Part shown: positions 53,414 to 62,325 of the stretch, piece after piece
Position numbering within the stretch: position 1 is the first letter of the stretch
Layout: the number at the start of each line of letters is the position of its first letter
Source: Martelella sp. HB161492
Lineage (GTDB): Bacteria > Pseudomonadota > Alphaproteobacteria > Rhizobiales > Rhizobiaceae
DNA: 64,000 bases
Direction: 5' to 3'
Assembly (NCBI RefSeq): GCF_013184775.1
Contig: NZ_JAATVV010000013.1
Span: forward strand, 96,296-160,295
Program-made: the position numbers and the translations under genes
Notes under the pieces: model-generated
What the model was told of the DNA's origin: nothing
Databases searched by the model: none
What the model saw: the letters and a program-made list of their open reading frames with translations, nothing else

Positions 53414-54403
53414 ATGCAGGATCGCGCCGTTCCGTTTGAAACAGAGAATTTTCTCGCGCATATGCGCCGCGCCAATGGCTCCTTCAGGCTCTTGAACCGG
53501 GCCTCGACGGGCGACAGGGCATTTGACGGCCATTATGGCCACGAAAAGCTTCGCGACGGTCTGAGCGTCCTGCATTCCGACACGGTCAGTCTGTGCGAAA
53601 TGGAAACCGAATCCGAGCTTCCGCCGCATCTGAGTATCAAGCTGTTCTTTGCCGGCAGCGTTGAAGCGAGATTGGCCGATCGCGCACTGCCCATGCCCAC
53701 GCGTCATTCCGGCCGCCAGACATGGGAGCCGGTGGGGGTCGTCTGTGCGCAAAGCGAGCCGGTCAGATTCTGGCGCAGGGTGAAGAAGGGCGACCGGATC
53801 CGCAAGTTCAACATATCGATCCTGCCGGAATGGCTGGCCTCGGGCGATGTCTTCGGCGGTCACGCCGCAGCCGCGATTGAGAATTTCTGCCAGACACCGC
53901 TTTCGCTCCACCGCTGGACCCCCAGCCCTTCAGCCATCGCCTTTGCCGAGCAGGCGATGCGCGCGCCCTTCGATGAACCACATCTTCATCGGCTTCAGGT
54001 GGAAGGCTGCGTGCTGATGATCATCGCCGAGGCGTTCCGCGTCATTGGCGGAGACAATGGAGCGTCGTTTGCAAGGACCTGCCTCAATCCGGCCGAAAGC
54101 GCCAAACTGGCTCGCGCGGAAGAGATGATCGCCGCCGCACACGGGCAGCTGCCGAGCGTCGAGGCGCTGGCCTCGCATGCCGGAGTGAGCGCCAACACGC
54201 TGCAAAGGCTGTTTCATGCGGCCCATGGCATGACGGCGTTTCATTATATGCGCAAGACCAAGCTGGATCATGCGCGCACGATGCTCAACCGCGGCGAGGT
54301 CTCGATTGCGCAGGCAGCATTTGCCGCCGGATACAGCTCGACGGCCAACTTCTCGACCGCCTTTCGCCGACAGTTCGGAATGCCGCCGGGCAAAATCGGC
54401 TAG
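53414..54403 (+). CDS. AraC-family regulator of siderophore uptake
   Basis: 329 residues from ATG 53414; the frame is open upstream through the promoter region but the protein fold begins here. The C-terminal DNA-binding domain has two helix-turn-helix units: SVEALASHAGVSANTLQRLF and VSIAQAAFAAGYSSTANFST, ending FRRQFGMPPGKIG. The N-terminal half resembles PchR/YbtA-type siderophore sensors. Divergent to the TonB receptor, which it probably activates when the ferric siderophore is present. Confidence 0.87.
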   Translation: MQDRAVPFETENFLAHMRRANGSFRLLNRASTGDRAFDGHYGHEKLRDGLSVLHSDTVSLCEMETESELPPHLSIKLFFAGSVEARLADRALPMPTRHSGRQTWEPVGVVCAQSEPVRFWRRVKKGDRIRKFNISILPEWLASGDVFGGHAAAAIENFCQTPLSLHRWTPSPSAIAFAEQAMRAPFDEPHLHRLQVEGCVLMIIAEAFRVIGGDNGASFARTCLNPAESAKLARAEEMIAAAHGQLPSVEALASHAGVSANTLQRLFHAAHGMTAFHYMRKTKLDHARTMLNRGEVSIAQAAFAAGYSSTANFSTAFRRQFGMPPGKIG

Positions 54404-54465
54404 AGCGCCATGCGTCCTTTTGGACGCATCGGGACGCTCCATCTTGTTGAATCGACGCATCGGCT
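54402..54465 (+). repeat. Dispersed 3'-end repeat, copy D
   Basis: Starts at the araC stop codon. Hairpin ATGCGTCC (54410-54417), TTTT, GGACGCAT (54422-54429), then GACGCTCCATCTTGTTGAA and ACGCATCGGCTCGAAA. The terminal stem pair is A-T here and G-C in copy B, a compensatory change. Confidence 0.7.
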
Positions 54466-54608
54466 CGAAAGCGCCGAAGAGAGATTACGAGGCGTTGCTC
54501 CGGGCGGGCGGATCGCCATGCCGGTCATGCATGAGGGGCGCATCCCGACTGCCAGCACGACCCGGACATTCACGACGTGGCTGTTGTGGCTTTTGCTGCG
54601 CTTTTTTC

Positions 54609-55661
54609 CTACGGGAAAACCCTGCCGTCAAAGAGCTTGCGCGCGGTGCGGCGGTTCCCGGCGCCACGCATGGTGCCATCGGGGCCGATATCGAGGAAGA
54701 CATCGAGAAGCCCCGTCGGGTGTTCGATCCGATAGTCGCCGCCTTGCGGCAGACTGGCGAGTTCTGCAGCAACACTGCCTTCAAGCCGCGCCGCCGTTGC
54801 GACCGACACGGCTGCAAAAACGCCGATGGCAGCATGCACCCGGTGGGGAATGAAGGACCGGGTCGCAATCACGCCGCCGTTCCTTGCTGCAGAAACGAGC
54901 GTCATCTTAGGCACGGAAGCCGCCGAGACGTCGCCCAGCCGCATCATTGGCCCCGCTTTCAGCCGGATCGCTTCCAGCCGCTGCTTCAGCTCGCCATTCG
55001 CCGCAAGCATTTCCGGGCTTTCCTGCCCGGTGAGGCCGAAATCTTCGGCCCGCAGGATGACGCAGGGCATGCCGTTGTCGATCAGCGTCACCGCCGTGCC
55101 GTCGATCGTATCAGTGACGTTACCGGTCGGCAGAAGCGCACCGCACATCGACCCGGCGATGTTGTGGAACAGCAGCGGCACGGCGGCGTGGTGGCCGGGA
55201 ACGCCGGCGATTTCGGCATTGCCCGCGTAGTTGACGCGGCCGTTTGGAGTTTCGATCCGGGCCACGGCAATCTCTGCGCTGTTGACCATGTGGATCCTGA
55301 CTTCGGTCACCGCGCCGGAGATCTTGACCAGGCCGCGTTCGATGGCGGCAGGTCCGACACCGGCGAGAATATTGCCGCAGCCCTGGGCGTCCGAGACCAG
55401 CGCCTGATCGACAAAGACCTGCAGGAACAGATAATCGACATCGGCGTCCTCCCGCGATGGCGGTGACAGGATTGCCACTTTCGAGGTCAGCGGATCGCCT
55501 CCGCCGATCCCGTCAATCTGGCGCGGATCGGGTGATCCCATGATCCGAAGCAGAAGATCATCGCGTCGGGCCACATCTTCAGGCAGGTCCCTTTTCAGAA
55601 AATAGGCGCCCTTGGAGGTGCCGCCGCGCATCCACAGGCAGGCAATGCCGTCCTCAGACAT
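54609..55661 (-). CDS. galD: 4-oxalomesaconate tautomerase (PrpF family)
   Basis: Converts the keto to the enol form of 4-oxalomesaconate in gallate breakdown. 350 residues from ATG 55661, with AGGGG 8 bp ahead. [19 protein letters not shown] and [20 protein letters not shown] are PrpF/DapF-fold motifs; [17 protein letters not shown] and [16 protein letters not shown] follow. PrpF (methylaconitate isomerase) is the alternative, but the neighbours GalC and GalB fix the pathway. Overlaps galC by 8 bp. Confidence 0.85.
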   Translation of the reverse strand: MSEDGIACLWMRGGTSKGAYFLKRDLPEDVARRDDLLLRIMGSPDPRQIDGIGGGDPLTSKVAILSPPSREDADVDYLFLQVFVDQALVSDAQGCGNILAGVGPAAIERGLVKISGAVTEVRIHMVNSAEIAVARIETPNGRVNYAGNAEIAGVPGHHAAVPLLFHNIAGSMCGALLPTGNVTDTIDGTAVTLIDNGMPCVILRAEDFGLTGQESPEMLAANGELKQRLEAIRLKAGPMMRLGDVSAASVPKMTLVSAARNGGVIATRSFIPHRVHAAIGVFAAVSVATAARLEGSVAAELASLPQGGDYRIEHPTGLLDVFLDIGPDGTMRGAGNRRTARKLFDGRVFP

Positions 55662-56331
55662 ATTTGAGCCCCTTCTCGGCAAGGCGCGGACGCATATTGT
55701 AGATATCAAGTCCGAGCTCGCCAGCTGCCAGGCGCTTGCGCTTCATTTCCTCCAGTTCGGTCCGCTTCTCCGCCGCCGCCAGCGTCGCCTCTGCCTCCTG
55801 TCGTGGCACGACGCAGACACCGTCATCATCGGCGACGATGATATCGCCGGCATTGACCAGAGCACCGGCACAGACAACCGGAATGTTGACCGAGCCGAGC
55901 GTCTCCTTGACGGTACCCTGCGCCGAGATTGCCCGCGACCATACGGGGAAGTCCATCTCGGTCAGATCGCGGATATCGCGGACCCCGCCATCGGAAATCA
56001 GCCCGCGGCAGCCGCGCGCCTTGGCCGAGGTGGCGAGAAGATCGCCGAAATAACCGGCATCACAGGGACTGGTCGGTGCCAGTACAAGAATGTCCCCCGC
56101 GCGGATCTGCTCGATTGCCACATGGATCATCCAGTTGTCGCCGGGCGGCGCCGAGATGGTGATTGCCGAGCCTGCGATGCGGGCACCGGGGAAGATCGGA
56201 CGGATATGAGCCTGCATCAGCCCCTTGCGCCCAAGCGCCTCATGGACGGTTGCCGCACCGGCGATGGCGAGGCCGTTGATGATCGCCTGATCAGCGCGGA
56301 GGATATTCTGAACGACAACAGCCATGATCAT
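55654..56331 (-). CDS. galC: 4-carboxy-4-hydroxy-2-oxoadipate aldolase (LigK/GalC)
   Basis: Splits 4-carboxy-4-hydroxy-2-oxoadipate into pyruvate and oxaloacetate. 225 residues of the RraA-like class II aldolase family. [20 protein letters not shown] and [19 protein letters not shown] contain the conserved metal and substrate residues; [20 protein letters not shown] is near the N-terminus. The start codon overlaps the stop of the VOC gene (ATGA) and has AAGGA ahead. Confidence 0.9.
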   Translation of the reverse strand: MIMAVVVQNILRADQAIINGLAIAGAATVHEALGRKGLMQAHIRPIFPGARIAGSAITISAPPGDNWMIHVAIEQIRAGDILVLAPTSPCDAGYFGDLLATSAKARGCRGLISDGGVRDIRDLTEMDFPVWSRAISAQGTVKETLGSVNIPVVCAGALVNAGDIIVADDDGVCVVPRQEAEATLAAAEKRTELEEMKRKRLAAGELGLDIYNMRPRLAEKGLKYV

Positions 56332-57302
56332 GTGTCCTTGGTTCTGATGGGCGGTGTGCCATGGGTGTGGAAGGTCGAAATGGTTTTGAGCCCCCAGGCC
56401 TGACCCTTTTTGCGGTCTGCCTCGCTCCAGCAGACGGGTTGCCAGTCGGGGGCGAGGATCAGCCTGGCACCGGCATTGGCAAGCTCGACGCGATTGCCGG
56501 CGGGCTCCCAGACATAGAGGAAAAAGGTACCCTGAATCGCGTGCTTGTGCGGCCCGGTTTCAATATGCACGCCGTTCTGCAGAAAGATGTCGGCGGCGCG
56601 CAGGATGTCCTCACGCTGATCTGTGGCATAGGTCACATGATGCAGCCGGGCATGGCCGCCGCCATGTTCCTCGGTGCAGGCAAGATCATAGGTCTTGTTG
56701 TTGATGGTGAACCAGCAGCCGCCGATCCGGCCGTTATCGAGCCGGATATATTCGGTGACCCGGGCGCCAAGGCAGGTTTCCATGAAGCGCCGGAATTCGC
56801 TGACATCTTCCGCCAGAAGGTTGAGATGGTCGATCCGCCGGGGGGCGGCGCCTGTAAAGGCGGACGCGGTATTCTTGAGCGCTGCCTGTTCTGCTTCCGT
56901 GCGCGGGGCATGCCAGTTGGTCTCGTAATAGATCTCGAAGACATGGCCGGAAGGATCTTCGAAGCGGAAGGCCCGGCCATGGCTGAGATCGCCGTCGACC
57001 CAGCCGATGACCTTGAAATCTGAGGATTTTATGGCGGCAACGCGGCGCATCAGCGCTTCCGGCGAGGCGGCGCGATAGCCGATATGGGCTACACCGGTCG
57101 TGTCTGAACGAGTCAGTTTCAGCGTCGCAAATTCATAATCGTCCCAGGCTCTGAGATAGGCCGAATTCTCATCCTGTCCGGAAAGCTTGAGCCCGTAGAT
57201 ACGGGTAAAGAAATCGAGGCTTTCCGCGAACCTGTCGGTCAGCATTTCGACATGGCCGAGATGGGCGATGTCGAAACTCGGGTTGGTTGGTTCGTTGGTC
57301 AC
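56328..57302 (-). CDS. VOC-fold extradiol dioxygenase, ring-cleavage candidate
   Basis: 324 residues with two vicinal-oxygen-chelate domains, as in catechol 2,3-dioxygenase. N-domain: [20 protein letters not shown] and [16 protein letters not shown]-domain: [18 protein letters not shown] and AGNRVELAN, which supply a His-His-Glu iron triad (about residues 160, 223 and 274) with the spacing of type I extradiol enzymes, so it looks active. GTG 57302 is preferred (GGAGGAG ahead); TTG 57305 is possible. Sits between galB and galC, so its product should feed 4-oxalomesaconate. Substrate (gallate or a relative) is inferred only from context. Confidence 0.82.
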   Translation of the reverse strand: MTNEPTNPSFDIAHLGHVEMLTDRFAESLDFFTRIYGLKLSGQDENSAYLRAWDDYEFATLKLTRSDTTGVAHIGYRAASPEALMRRVAAIKSSDFKVIGWVDGDLSHGRAFRFEDPSGHVFEIYYETNWHAPRTEAEQAALKNTASAFTGAAPRRIDHLNLLAEDVSEFRRFMETCLGARVTEYIRLDNGRIGGCWFTINNKTYDLACTEEHGGGHARLHHVTYATDQREDILRAADIFLQNGVHIETGPHKHAIQGTFFLYVWEPAGNRVELANAGARLILAPDWQPVCWSEADRKKGQAWGLKTISTFHTHGTPPIRTKDT

Positions 57303-57348
57303 CAAAGCTCCTCCACTTTACTGTGATCCTGCAACGGGGAGCTCTCTT

Positions 57349-58086
57349 TCAGAGTTCGTCAACCGTGCGTGGAAAGATTGACTGGAACCCTTCCGCATAT
57401 TTGCAATCGCGCCCGCCCGACTGACCGCCGGAATTGCGCTTGAAATGATTGGCACGGTTGAGCGCCACCCGGGTGTAATATTCCCAGAGATGCTCCTGTC
57501 CCTGCATGCATTCGATGGCGGCGCGCTTCTTCTCCCAGACCGGCGTGATGTCGAGGAAGGTGTCGGGTTTCCAGCCCATCTGCTCGGTCTGATGCGGCTC
57601 GAACAGATAAAGCTGCGGCGCACCGAGCACCTTTTCGCCGGGATTATGGCCCCAGGCCTGGGCAATCATCCGGCATTCAAGCGCAACCTGCGTGGCATAG
57701 CTGTGATCGGTATTGTAGGGGTCATATTGCGAATGCGACAGCATGAAAGCGGGCTGTACCCTGCGGATGACATCGACCACCCTGTTCTTGTCGTCGCGGG
57801 TAAGGTCGAGCGGATAATCACCGAGATCGAGGCAGACGAGATCGTGCACACCAAGAGCGGTCGCGGCCTTTTCGGCCTCCATGTGCCGCGCCGCCTTCAC
57901 CCGATCCAGCGTCATGCCCTGCTGCTTCCACAGTTTCGCTGACTCGCCGCGCTCACCGAAGGAAAGGCAGAGTACTGTGACGTCATAACCTTGTGCCGCG
58001 TGCAGTGCGATGGCGCCGCCGCAGCGCCAGACGAAGTCGGCGGCATGGGCGCTGATGACGAGGGCGGTCTTTTTCTTGTCCGACAT
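57349..58086 (-). CDS. galB: 4-oxalomesaconate hydratase, PIG-L family (GalB type)
   Basis: Adds water to 4-oxalomesaconate to give 4-carboxy-4-hydroxy-2-oxoadipate. 245 residues from ATG 58086, with GGAGG 6 bp ahead. The zinc-binding motif is SAHAADFVWRCGGAIA (His14, Asp17) and the third ligand lies in YNTDHSYATQ (about His128). The change from AHPDD to AHAAD is the mark of GalB as opposed to LmbE deacetylases. First gene of the galB-VOC-galC-galD operon. Confidence 0.85.
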   Translation of the reverse strand: MSDKKKTALVISAHAADFVWRCGGAIALHAAQGYDVTVLCLSFGERGESAKLWKQQGMTLDRVKAARHMEAEKAATALGVHDLVCLDLGDYPLDLTRDDKNRVVDVIRRVQPAFMLSHSQYDPYNTDHSYATQVALECRMIAQAWGHNPGEKVLGAPQLYLFEPHQTEQMGWKPDTFLDITPVWEKKRAAIECMQGQEHLWEYYTRVALNRANHFKRNSGGQSGGRDCKYAEGFQSIFPRTVDEL

Positions 58087-58163
58087 GGTGTCCTCCATAT
58101 TCCTGTCGCCATTCATCTCGCGCGGACACCTCGCAAATGCCAATTCGGATTGACGCCACCTCC

Positions 58164-58180
58164 ATAAGAAATTGCTATAC
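58164..58180 (+). promoter_or_regulatory. LysR-type box, galB side
   Basis: ATAAGAAATTGCTATAC contains T-N11-A and shares 13 of 17 positions with the reverse complement of the site at 58277-58293. It lies about 80 bp upstream of the galB start. Confidence 0.45.
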
Positions 58181-58276
58181 GTATTAATCGAGAAGAACGA
58201 TTTCATGTTTTATTACAGTGTTTTGATGGAAGATTTTCTCAAGACATCCAGCGATCGCGGCGAGGATTTCGTGTTG

Positions 58277-58293
58277 CTATAGCGATAACTTAT
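58277..58293 (-). promoter_or_regulatory. LysR-type box, TRAP side
   Basis: Minus strand ATAAGTTATCGCTATAG, T-N11-A form, pairing with the motif at 58164-58180 as an inverted copy 96 bp away. It precedes the dctP start by about 255 bp. Confidence 0.45.
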
Positions 58294-58547
58294 GATCTGT
58301 CCGATCTTCTGAATGGCGTTTTGCCCATGGCATCGGCGAGATTGAGCCACGGAGCGATAACCGGTGCCCGGAGGTCTTGGGAACCTGCATTCGATCGATC
58401 CAGCCACGAAGGGTGGCCATGCCACCTCTGAACACGAATGCCAATGCTGACAGTGGAGACGGCGTTTGCATTCTTCTTGAGGAATTATCAGACGCAGGCC
58501 TTTGGAACCGCGCGTTCGGACCGGGATGCGTTCAGGGAGGAGACATC

Positions 58548-59540
58548 ATGTTCAATGTAAAGAGCCTCGCCATCGGGGCGGCGATGCTGGCCGTCACGGC
58601 CATGGGCGCCAAAGCCGAGGAGATGAAGTTCGCCAATTTCATGGCGGCAACCCATCCCTATGTCGCCGGCGCCTTTGAACCCTTTGCCGAAATGGTCAAG
58701 GAAAACACCAATGGCGATGTCACCGTTCGGCTCTACAATGGTGGCGAACTCGGTCCGGGGCCGGTCGAGCAGTTCACCCGCGTCAGCGAAGGCGTTGCCG
58801 AATTCGCCATCAGCCTGCCGGGATATACCGCTTCGAATTTTCCACGCACTTTGCTTGCCGAATTGCCGGGCGTTCTTGATACAGCTACCGGCACGGCCGA
58901 TCTCTGGCAGAATATCGGTCTGCTGCAACCTGAATATAAGCGCGTCAAGCTGATCGCCCTGTGGTCAAGCGCACCGAACCTTCTCTACATGCGCGACAAG
59001 GCGGTCCATTCGCCGGATGATCTGAAGGGGCTGAAGATCCGCGTACCGTCACGCAATACCGGCCTGATGGTTGAAGCCTGGGGAGCATCCCCCGTCTCGC
59101 TTCCGGTCTCCGACATCTACAACGCCATGCAGACGGGCGTGATCGATGGCGCCATGATTGACGGCACGGCAACCGGCGCCTTCAAGCTGGGCGAAGTGTC
59201 GAAATATCTGACGGTCGGCATGGACAGCACCAATTCACCGTTCTTCATCCTGATGAACCGCGATGCCTTTCAGGGCCTCTCGGCCGACGATCAGGCTGCG
59301 GTTGAAAAGGCTGGCAAGGATGCTTCGCTCCTCGCCCAGAATGTCCAGCTGACGGTCGCGGAGAAGGGGATCGCCGATTTCGCCGCCATGCCCGATCACG
59401 CGGTGATCACGCTGACGCCGGATGAGGCAGCCGCCTTCAATGCTCTATCCGCTCCGATCGTTGACACGGTGATTGCGGAAGAGACGGCTGACGGCATTGA
59501 AGCCCAGAAGATCGTCGATGCACTGAAGGCCGGCCAGTAA
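58548..59540 (+). CDS. dctP: TRAP transporter substrate-binding protein
   Basis: 330 residues from ATG 58548 (AGGGAGGAG ahead), with signal peptide MFNVKSLAIGAAMLAVTAMG ending near AKA-EEM. LKGLKIRVPSRNTGLMVEAW carries the Arg that contacts a substrate carboxylate; SDIYNAMQTGVIDGAMIDGT is the DctP dimer/ligand motif. Feeds an organic acid to the DctQM membrane proteins. With the gal genes alongside, an aromatic or related acid is the likely cargo. Confidence 0.9.
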   Translation: MFNVKSLAIGAAMLAVTAMGAKAEEMKFANFMAATHPYVAGAFEPFAEMVKENTNGDVTVRLYNGGELGPGPVEQFTRVSEGVAEFAISLPGYTASNFPRTLLAELPGVLDTATGTADLWQNIGLLQPEYKRVKLIALWSSAPNLLYMRDKAVHSPDDLKGLKIRVPSRNTGLMVEAWGASPVSLPVSDIYNAMQTGVIDGAMIDGTATGAFKLGEVSKYLTVGMDSTNSPFFILMNRDAFQGLSADDQAAVEKAGKDASLLAQNVQLTVAEKGIADFAAMPDHAVITLTPDEAAAFNALSAPIVDTVIAEETADGIEAQKIVDALKAGQ

Positions 59541-59549
59541 GGCCGGGTC

Positions 59550-60053
59550 ATGTCGATGAAACAGCATTCCCTGATCGGAAAAGCGTTTCACAGTGCCGCG
59601 ACCGTCCTTTCGGCGGTCGCAGGGCTCAGCCTCCTGGCCATGGTGGTGCTGATCGCCACCGGTGTGGTGGCGCGCTATTTCTTCAATGCACCGATCCTCG
59701 GCGTCAATGAGATCGTGCAGTTCCTCTCCGTTTTGACGGTGATGCTGGCTTTGCCGCTCTGCACGCTTGCCGATGGCCACGTCAATGTCGACATCTTCGA
59801 CCGCCATCTGGGTGAGATTGGCCGCAGGCTTGCCGATCTTCTGGCGCGGCTGCTCTCCGGCGGCGTGCTCTATGTGCTGGCGCGCCGCGCCTTTCTCAAA
59901 GCGCTCGATGCCCATGAATTCGGCGATACGACCAATATGCTCGATCTGCCGCTCTGGCCCACCTATGCCCTGATTGCGCTCGGTGCTGCACTCTGCGTCG
60001 CGGTGCTGGCCTTTCAGTTTGTCATTCTTGCCACGGGAAGGCCCGTCGAATGA
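59550..60053 (+). CDS. dctQ: TRAP transporter small permease
   Basis: 167 residues, four hydrophobic helices, with the family motif ATGVVARYFFNAPILGVNEI. Starts 9 bp after dctP ends and overlaps dctM by 4 bp (ATGA). Small membrane subunit of the tripartite importer. Confidence 0.9.
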   Translation: MSMKQHSLIGKAFHSAATVLSAVAGLSLLAMVVLIATGVVARYFFNAPILGVNEIVQFLSVLTVMLALPLCTLADGHVNVDIFDRHLGEIGRRLADLLARLLSGGVLYVLARRAFLKALDAHEFGDTTNMLDLPLWPTYALIALGAALCVAVLAFQFVILATGRPVE

Positions 60054-61354
60054 GTGTCCAGATTGTCGGATTGATTGCCATCGGCCTGTTATTCGTGCTG
60101 CTGGCGCTCAGAACGCCGGTTGCCTTTTCCATGCTGATCATCGGTTTTGGCGGCATGTGGTATCTGAACGGCATGCGCTCGGCCGGCGCGGTGCTGATTA
60201 CCGAAAGCTATGGCTCGGTGACCAATTATTCGCTGATCGTCGTGCCGATGTTCGTGCTGCTCGGCAATGTCGCCTCAGCGGCGGGTTTCAGTCGCGGCCT
60301 TTATGACGCCGCCTATGCCTGGGTCGGCTGGCTGCGCGGCGGACTGGCTTCGGCCTCGGTCATCGGCTGTGCCGCCTTTTCCGCCGTCTCCGGGTCTTCC
60401 GTTGCAACGGCAGTGACAATCGGCAAGGTCGCGCTGCCGGAGATGAAACGTCTCGGCTATGGCGCGGGGCTTTCCACCGGCGCGATTGCGGCTGGCGGCA
60501 CGCTTGGTTTCCTGATCCCGCCATCAACCGGCTTTGTCATCTATGCTATCCTGACGGAAGAAAGCATCGGGCGGCTGTTCATGGCCGGTATCCTGCCCGG
60601 TCTTTTGATGATGGCGCTGTTCATGGCAACGGTCGGCATCGTCACCTGGATCAACCCGGCCGCCGGGCCGCGGGGCGAACCGATGCGTCTTGTCAGGCGC
60701 CTTGCCATTCTGGCCCGGGCCCTGCCGATGATTGCCGTGATCATGCTGTCGATCGGCGGCATCTATCTCGGCATTTTCACCCCGGTGGAAGCCTCCGGCA
60801 TCGGCGCGGCTCTGGTCGTCATCCTTGCCGTCGTCTCCCGTTCGCTCAGTCGCGGCCAGTTCTTCCATGCGGTGATGGAAACGGTCAGAACCTCGGCAAT
60901 GCTTTACATGATCGTCATCGGCGCCAATGTGCTCAATCCGTTCCTGGCCGTGACCCATATTCCCGACATGCTGGGCTCCGCGCTCAGCGCCACCGGGCTC
61001 GGCCCCTATGGCACGCTTGCGATCATCATCTTCGCCTATATCGTGCTCGGCATGTTTCTGGATGGCCTGTCGATGCTGGTGGTGACAATCCCGATCGTCT
61101 ACCCGGCCATTCTGGCGGCCGGTTTCGATCCGATCTGGTTCGGTGTCGTCGCCGTGATCGTCATCGAGATGGGGATGATCACGCCGCCGGTCGGGCTCAA
61201 TGTCTTCGTCATCAAGGGGGTTGCGCGTGATGTGCCGCTCGTCACCATCTTCAAAGGCGTGGCGCCGTTCCTGCTGGCGATGATCATCTGTCTGCTGCTG
61301 ATCATCATCTTCCCTGAGATCGCGCTGGTGATCCCCAACACGATGTTCGGCTGA
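60050..61354 (+). CDS. dctM: TRAP transporter large permease
   Basis: 434 residues, about 12 helices. SVIGCAAFSAVSGSSVATAV, AAGGTLGFLIPPSTGFVIYA and MITPPVGLNVFVIKGVARD are DctM hallmarks. Sodium-driven solute channel; last of the three transporter genes. Confidence 0.93.
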   Translation: MSVQIVGLIAIGLLFVLLALRTPVAFSMLIIGFGGMWYLNGMRSAGAVLITESYGSVTNYSLIVVPMFVLLGNVASAAGFSRGLYDAAYAWVGWLRGGLASASVIGCAAFSAVSGSSVATAVTIGKVALPEMKRLGYGAGLSTGAIAAGGTLGFLIPPSTGFVIYAILTEESIGRLFMAGILPGLLMMALFMATVGIVTWINPAAGPRGEPMRLVRRLAILARALPMIAVIMLSIGGIYLGIFTPVEASGIGAALVVILAVVSRSLSRGQFFHAVMETVRTSAMLYMIVIGANVLNPFLAVTHIPDMLGSALSATGLGPYGTLAIIIFAYIVLGMFLDGLSMLVVTIPIVYPAILAAGFDPIWFGVVAVIVIEMGMITPPVGLNVFVIKGVARDVPLVTIFKGVAPFLLAMIICLLLIIIFPEIALVIPNTMFG

Positions 61355-61376
61355 CACACTTTCAGGAGGCAAAACA

Positions 61377-62270
61377 ATGCAGGAGATCGGTTTCATCGGC
61401 TTTGGTGAAGCGGCGCGGGCCATCGTCGACGGCTGGCAGGACGAGGGGAGACATGCCCGGATCTCGGCTTTTGATCTCAAGGTCGCCGATGCGGACAAGG
61501 CTGAGGCCATGCGGGCCGCCTGCGCTGAAAGGGGGGTGACCTGCGCTGCCACGGTCGCGGACATGCTTGACCGCCGTGATCTGATCTTCAGCCTCGTCAC
61601 TGCCGACAACGCGCTTGAGGCGGCCAGGAGCGTTGCGACCGCAATCGGTCCCGGCGCATTCTATCTCGACGGCAATTCCTGTTCGCCGGATACCAAACGC
61701 AAGGCCGCTGCTGTGATTGTTGCGGCGGGCGGGCGCTATGCCGATGTCGCCATCATGAGTCCGATCCATCCCGGACGGCATCAAACGCCATGCCTCGTTT
61801 CCGGACCCGATGCGGCAGATGCAGCCGCGGCAATGACGGCCTGGGGCATGAAGCTGCGACCGGCAGGGGCGGCTATCGGGGATGCATCAGCGGTGAAAAT
61901 GGTGCGTTCCGTCATGATCAAAGGCACGGAAGCGCTGATGGCGGAATGTTTTCTGACCGCCTTTCGGGCCGGTGTTCTCGATCAGGTTCTGGCCTCGCTC
62001 GGCGCGTCTGACCCTGGCATCGACTGGCCGCGAAAGGCGGCCTATTGCCTGGAACGGATGATGGTGCATGGAACGCGCCGGGCAGCCGAAATGGGCGAAG
62101 CGGTCGCGACGCTTCACGAATATGACGTTCCTGCCGGCATGAGTGCGGCCTGCGTTTTATGGCAGAAGCAGATTGGCGCACTGCATCTCGATCCGGGGGC
62201 AGATGATCTGGCGACGCGGCTCCAGGCGCTCTCAGGCGCGCTGAATGCCACGCCAGGTGATACGGTTTGA
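61377..62270 (+). CDS. NAD(P)-dependent oxidoreductase, DUF1932 type
   Basis: 297 residues. N-terminal Rossmann domain QEIGFIGFGEAARAIVDGWQ and a C-terminal helical domain of the 6-phosphogluconate dehydrogenase-like DUF1932 kind; the segment ASAVKMVRSVMIKGTEALMA carries the probable catalytic Lys. AGGAGG 7 bp ahead of the start. It is 22 bp after dctM, so co-transcribed with the importer. The reaction is not known; it may oxidise the imported compound before ring cleavage. Confidence 0.82.
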   Translation: MQEIGFIGFGEAARAIVDGWQDEGRHARISAFDLKVADADKAEAMRAACAERGVTCAATVADMLDRRDLIFSLVTADNALEAARSVATAIGPGAFYLDGNSCSPDTKRKAAAVIVAAGGRYADVAIMSPIHPGRHQTPCLVSGPDAADAAAAMTAWGMKLRPAGAAIGDASAVKMVRSVMIKGTEALMAECFLTAFRAGVLDQVLASLGASDPGIDWPRKAAYCLERMMVHGTRRAAEMGEAVATLHEYDVPAGMSAACVLWQKQIGALHLDPGADDLATRLQALSGALNATPGDTV

Positions 62271-62325
62271 TGGTTCCGAAACGGCGCGGCTTTGCGTAAG
62301 ATCGGCAAAATGACCGGGAGGCCGA

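Larger units (their letters stand above)
58087..58547. promoter_or_regulatory. Divergent promoter region of the aromatic-acid cluster
   Basis: 461 bp without a gene, between galB (-) and dctP (+). Two similar T-N11-A motifs in opposite orientation are listed separately. No clear -35/-10 pair stands out. Confidence 0.6.
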
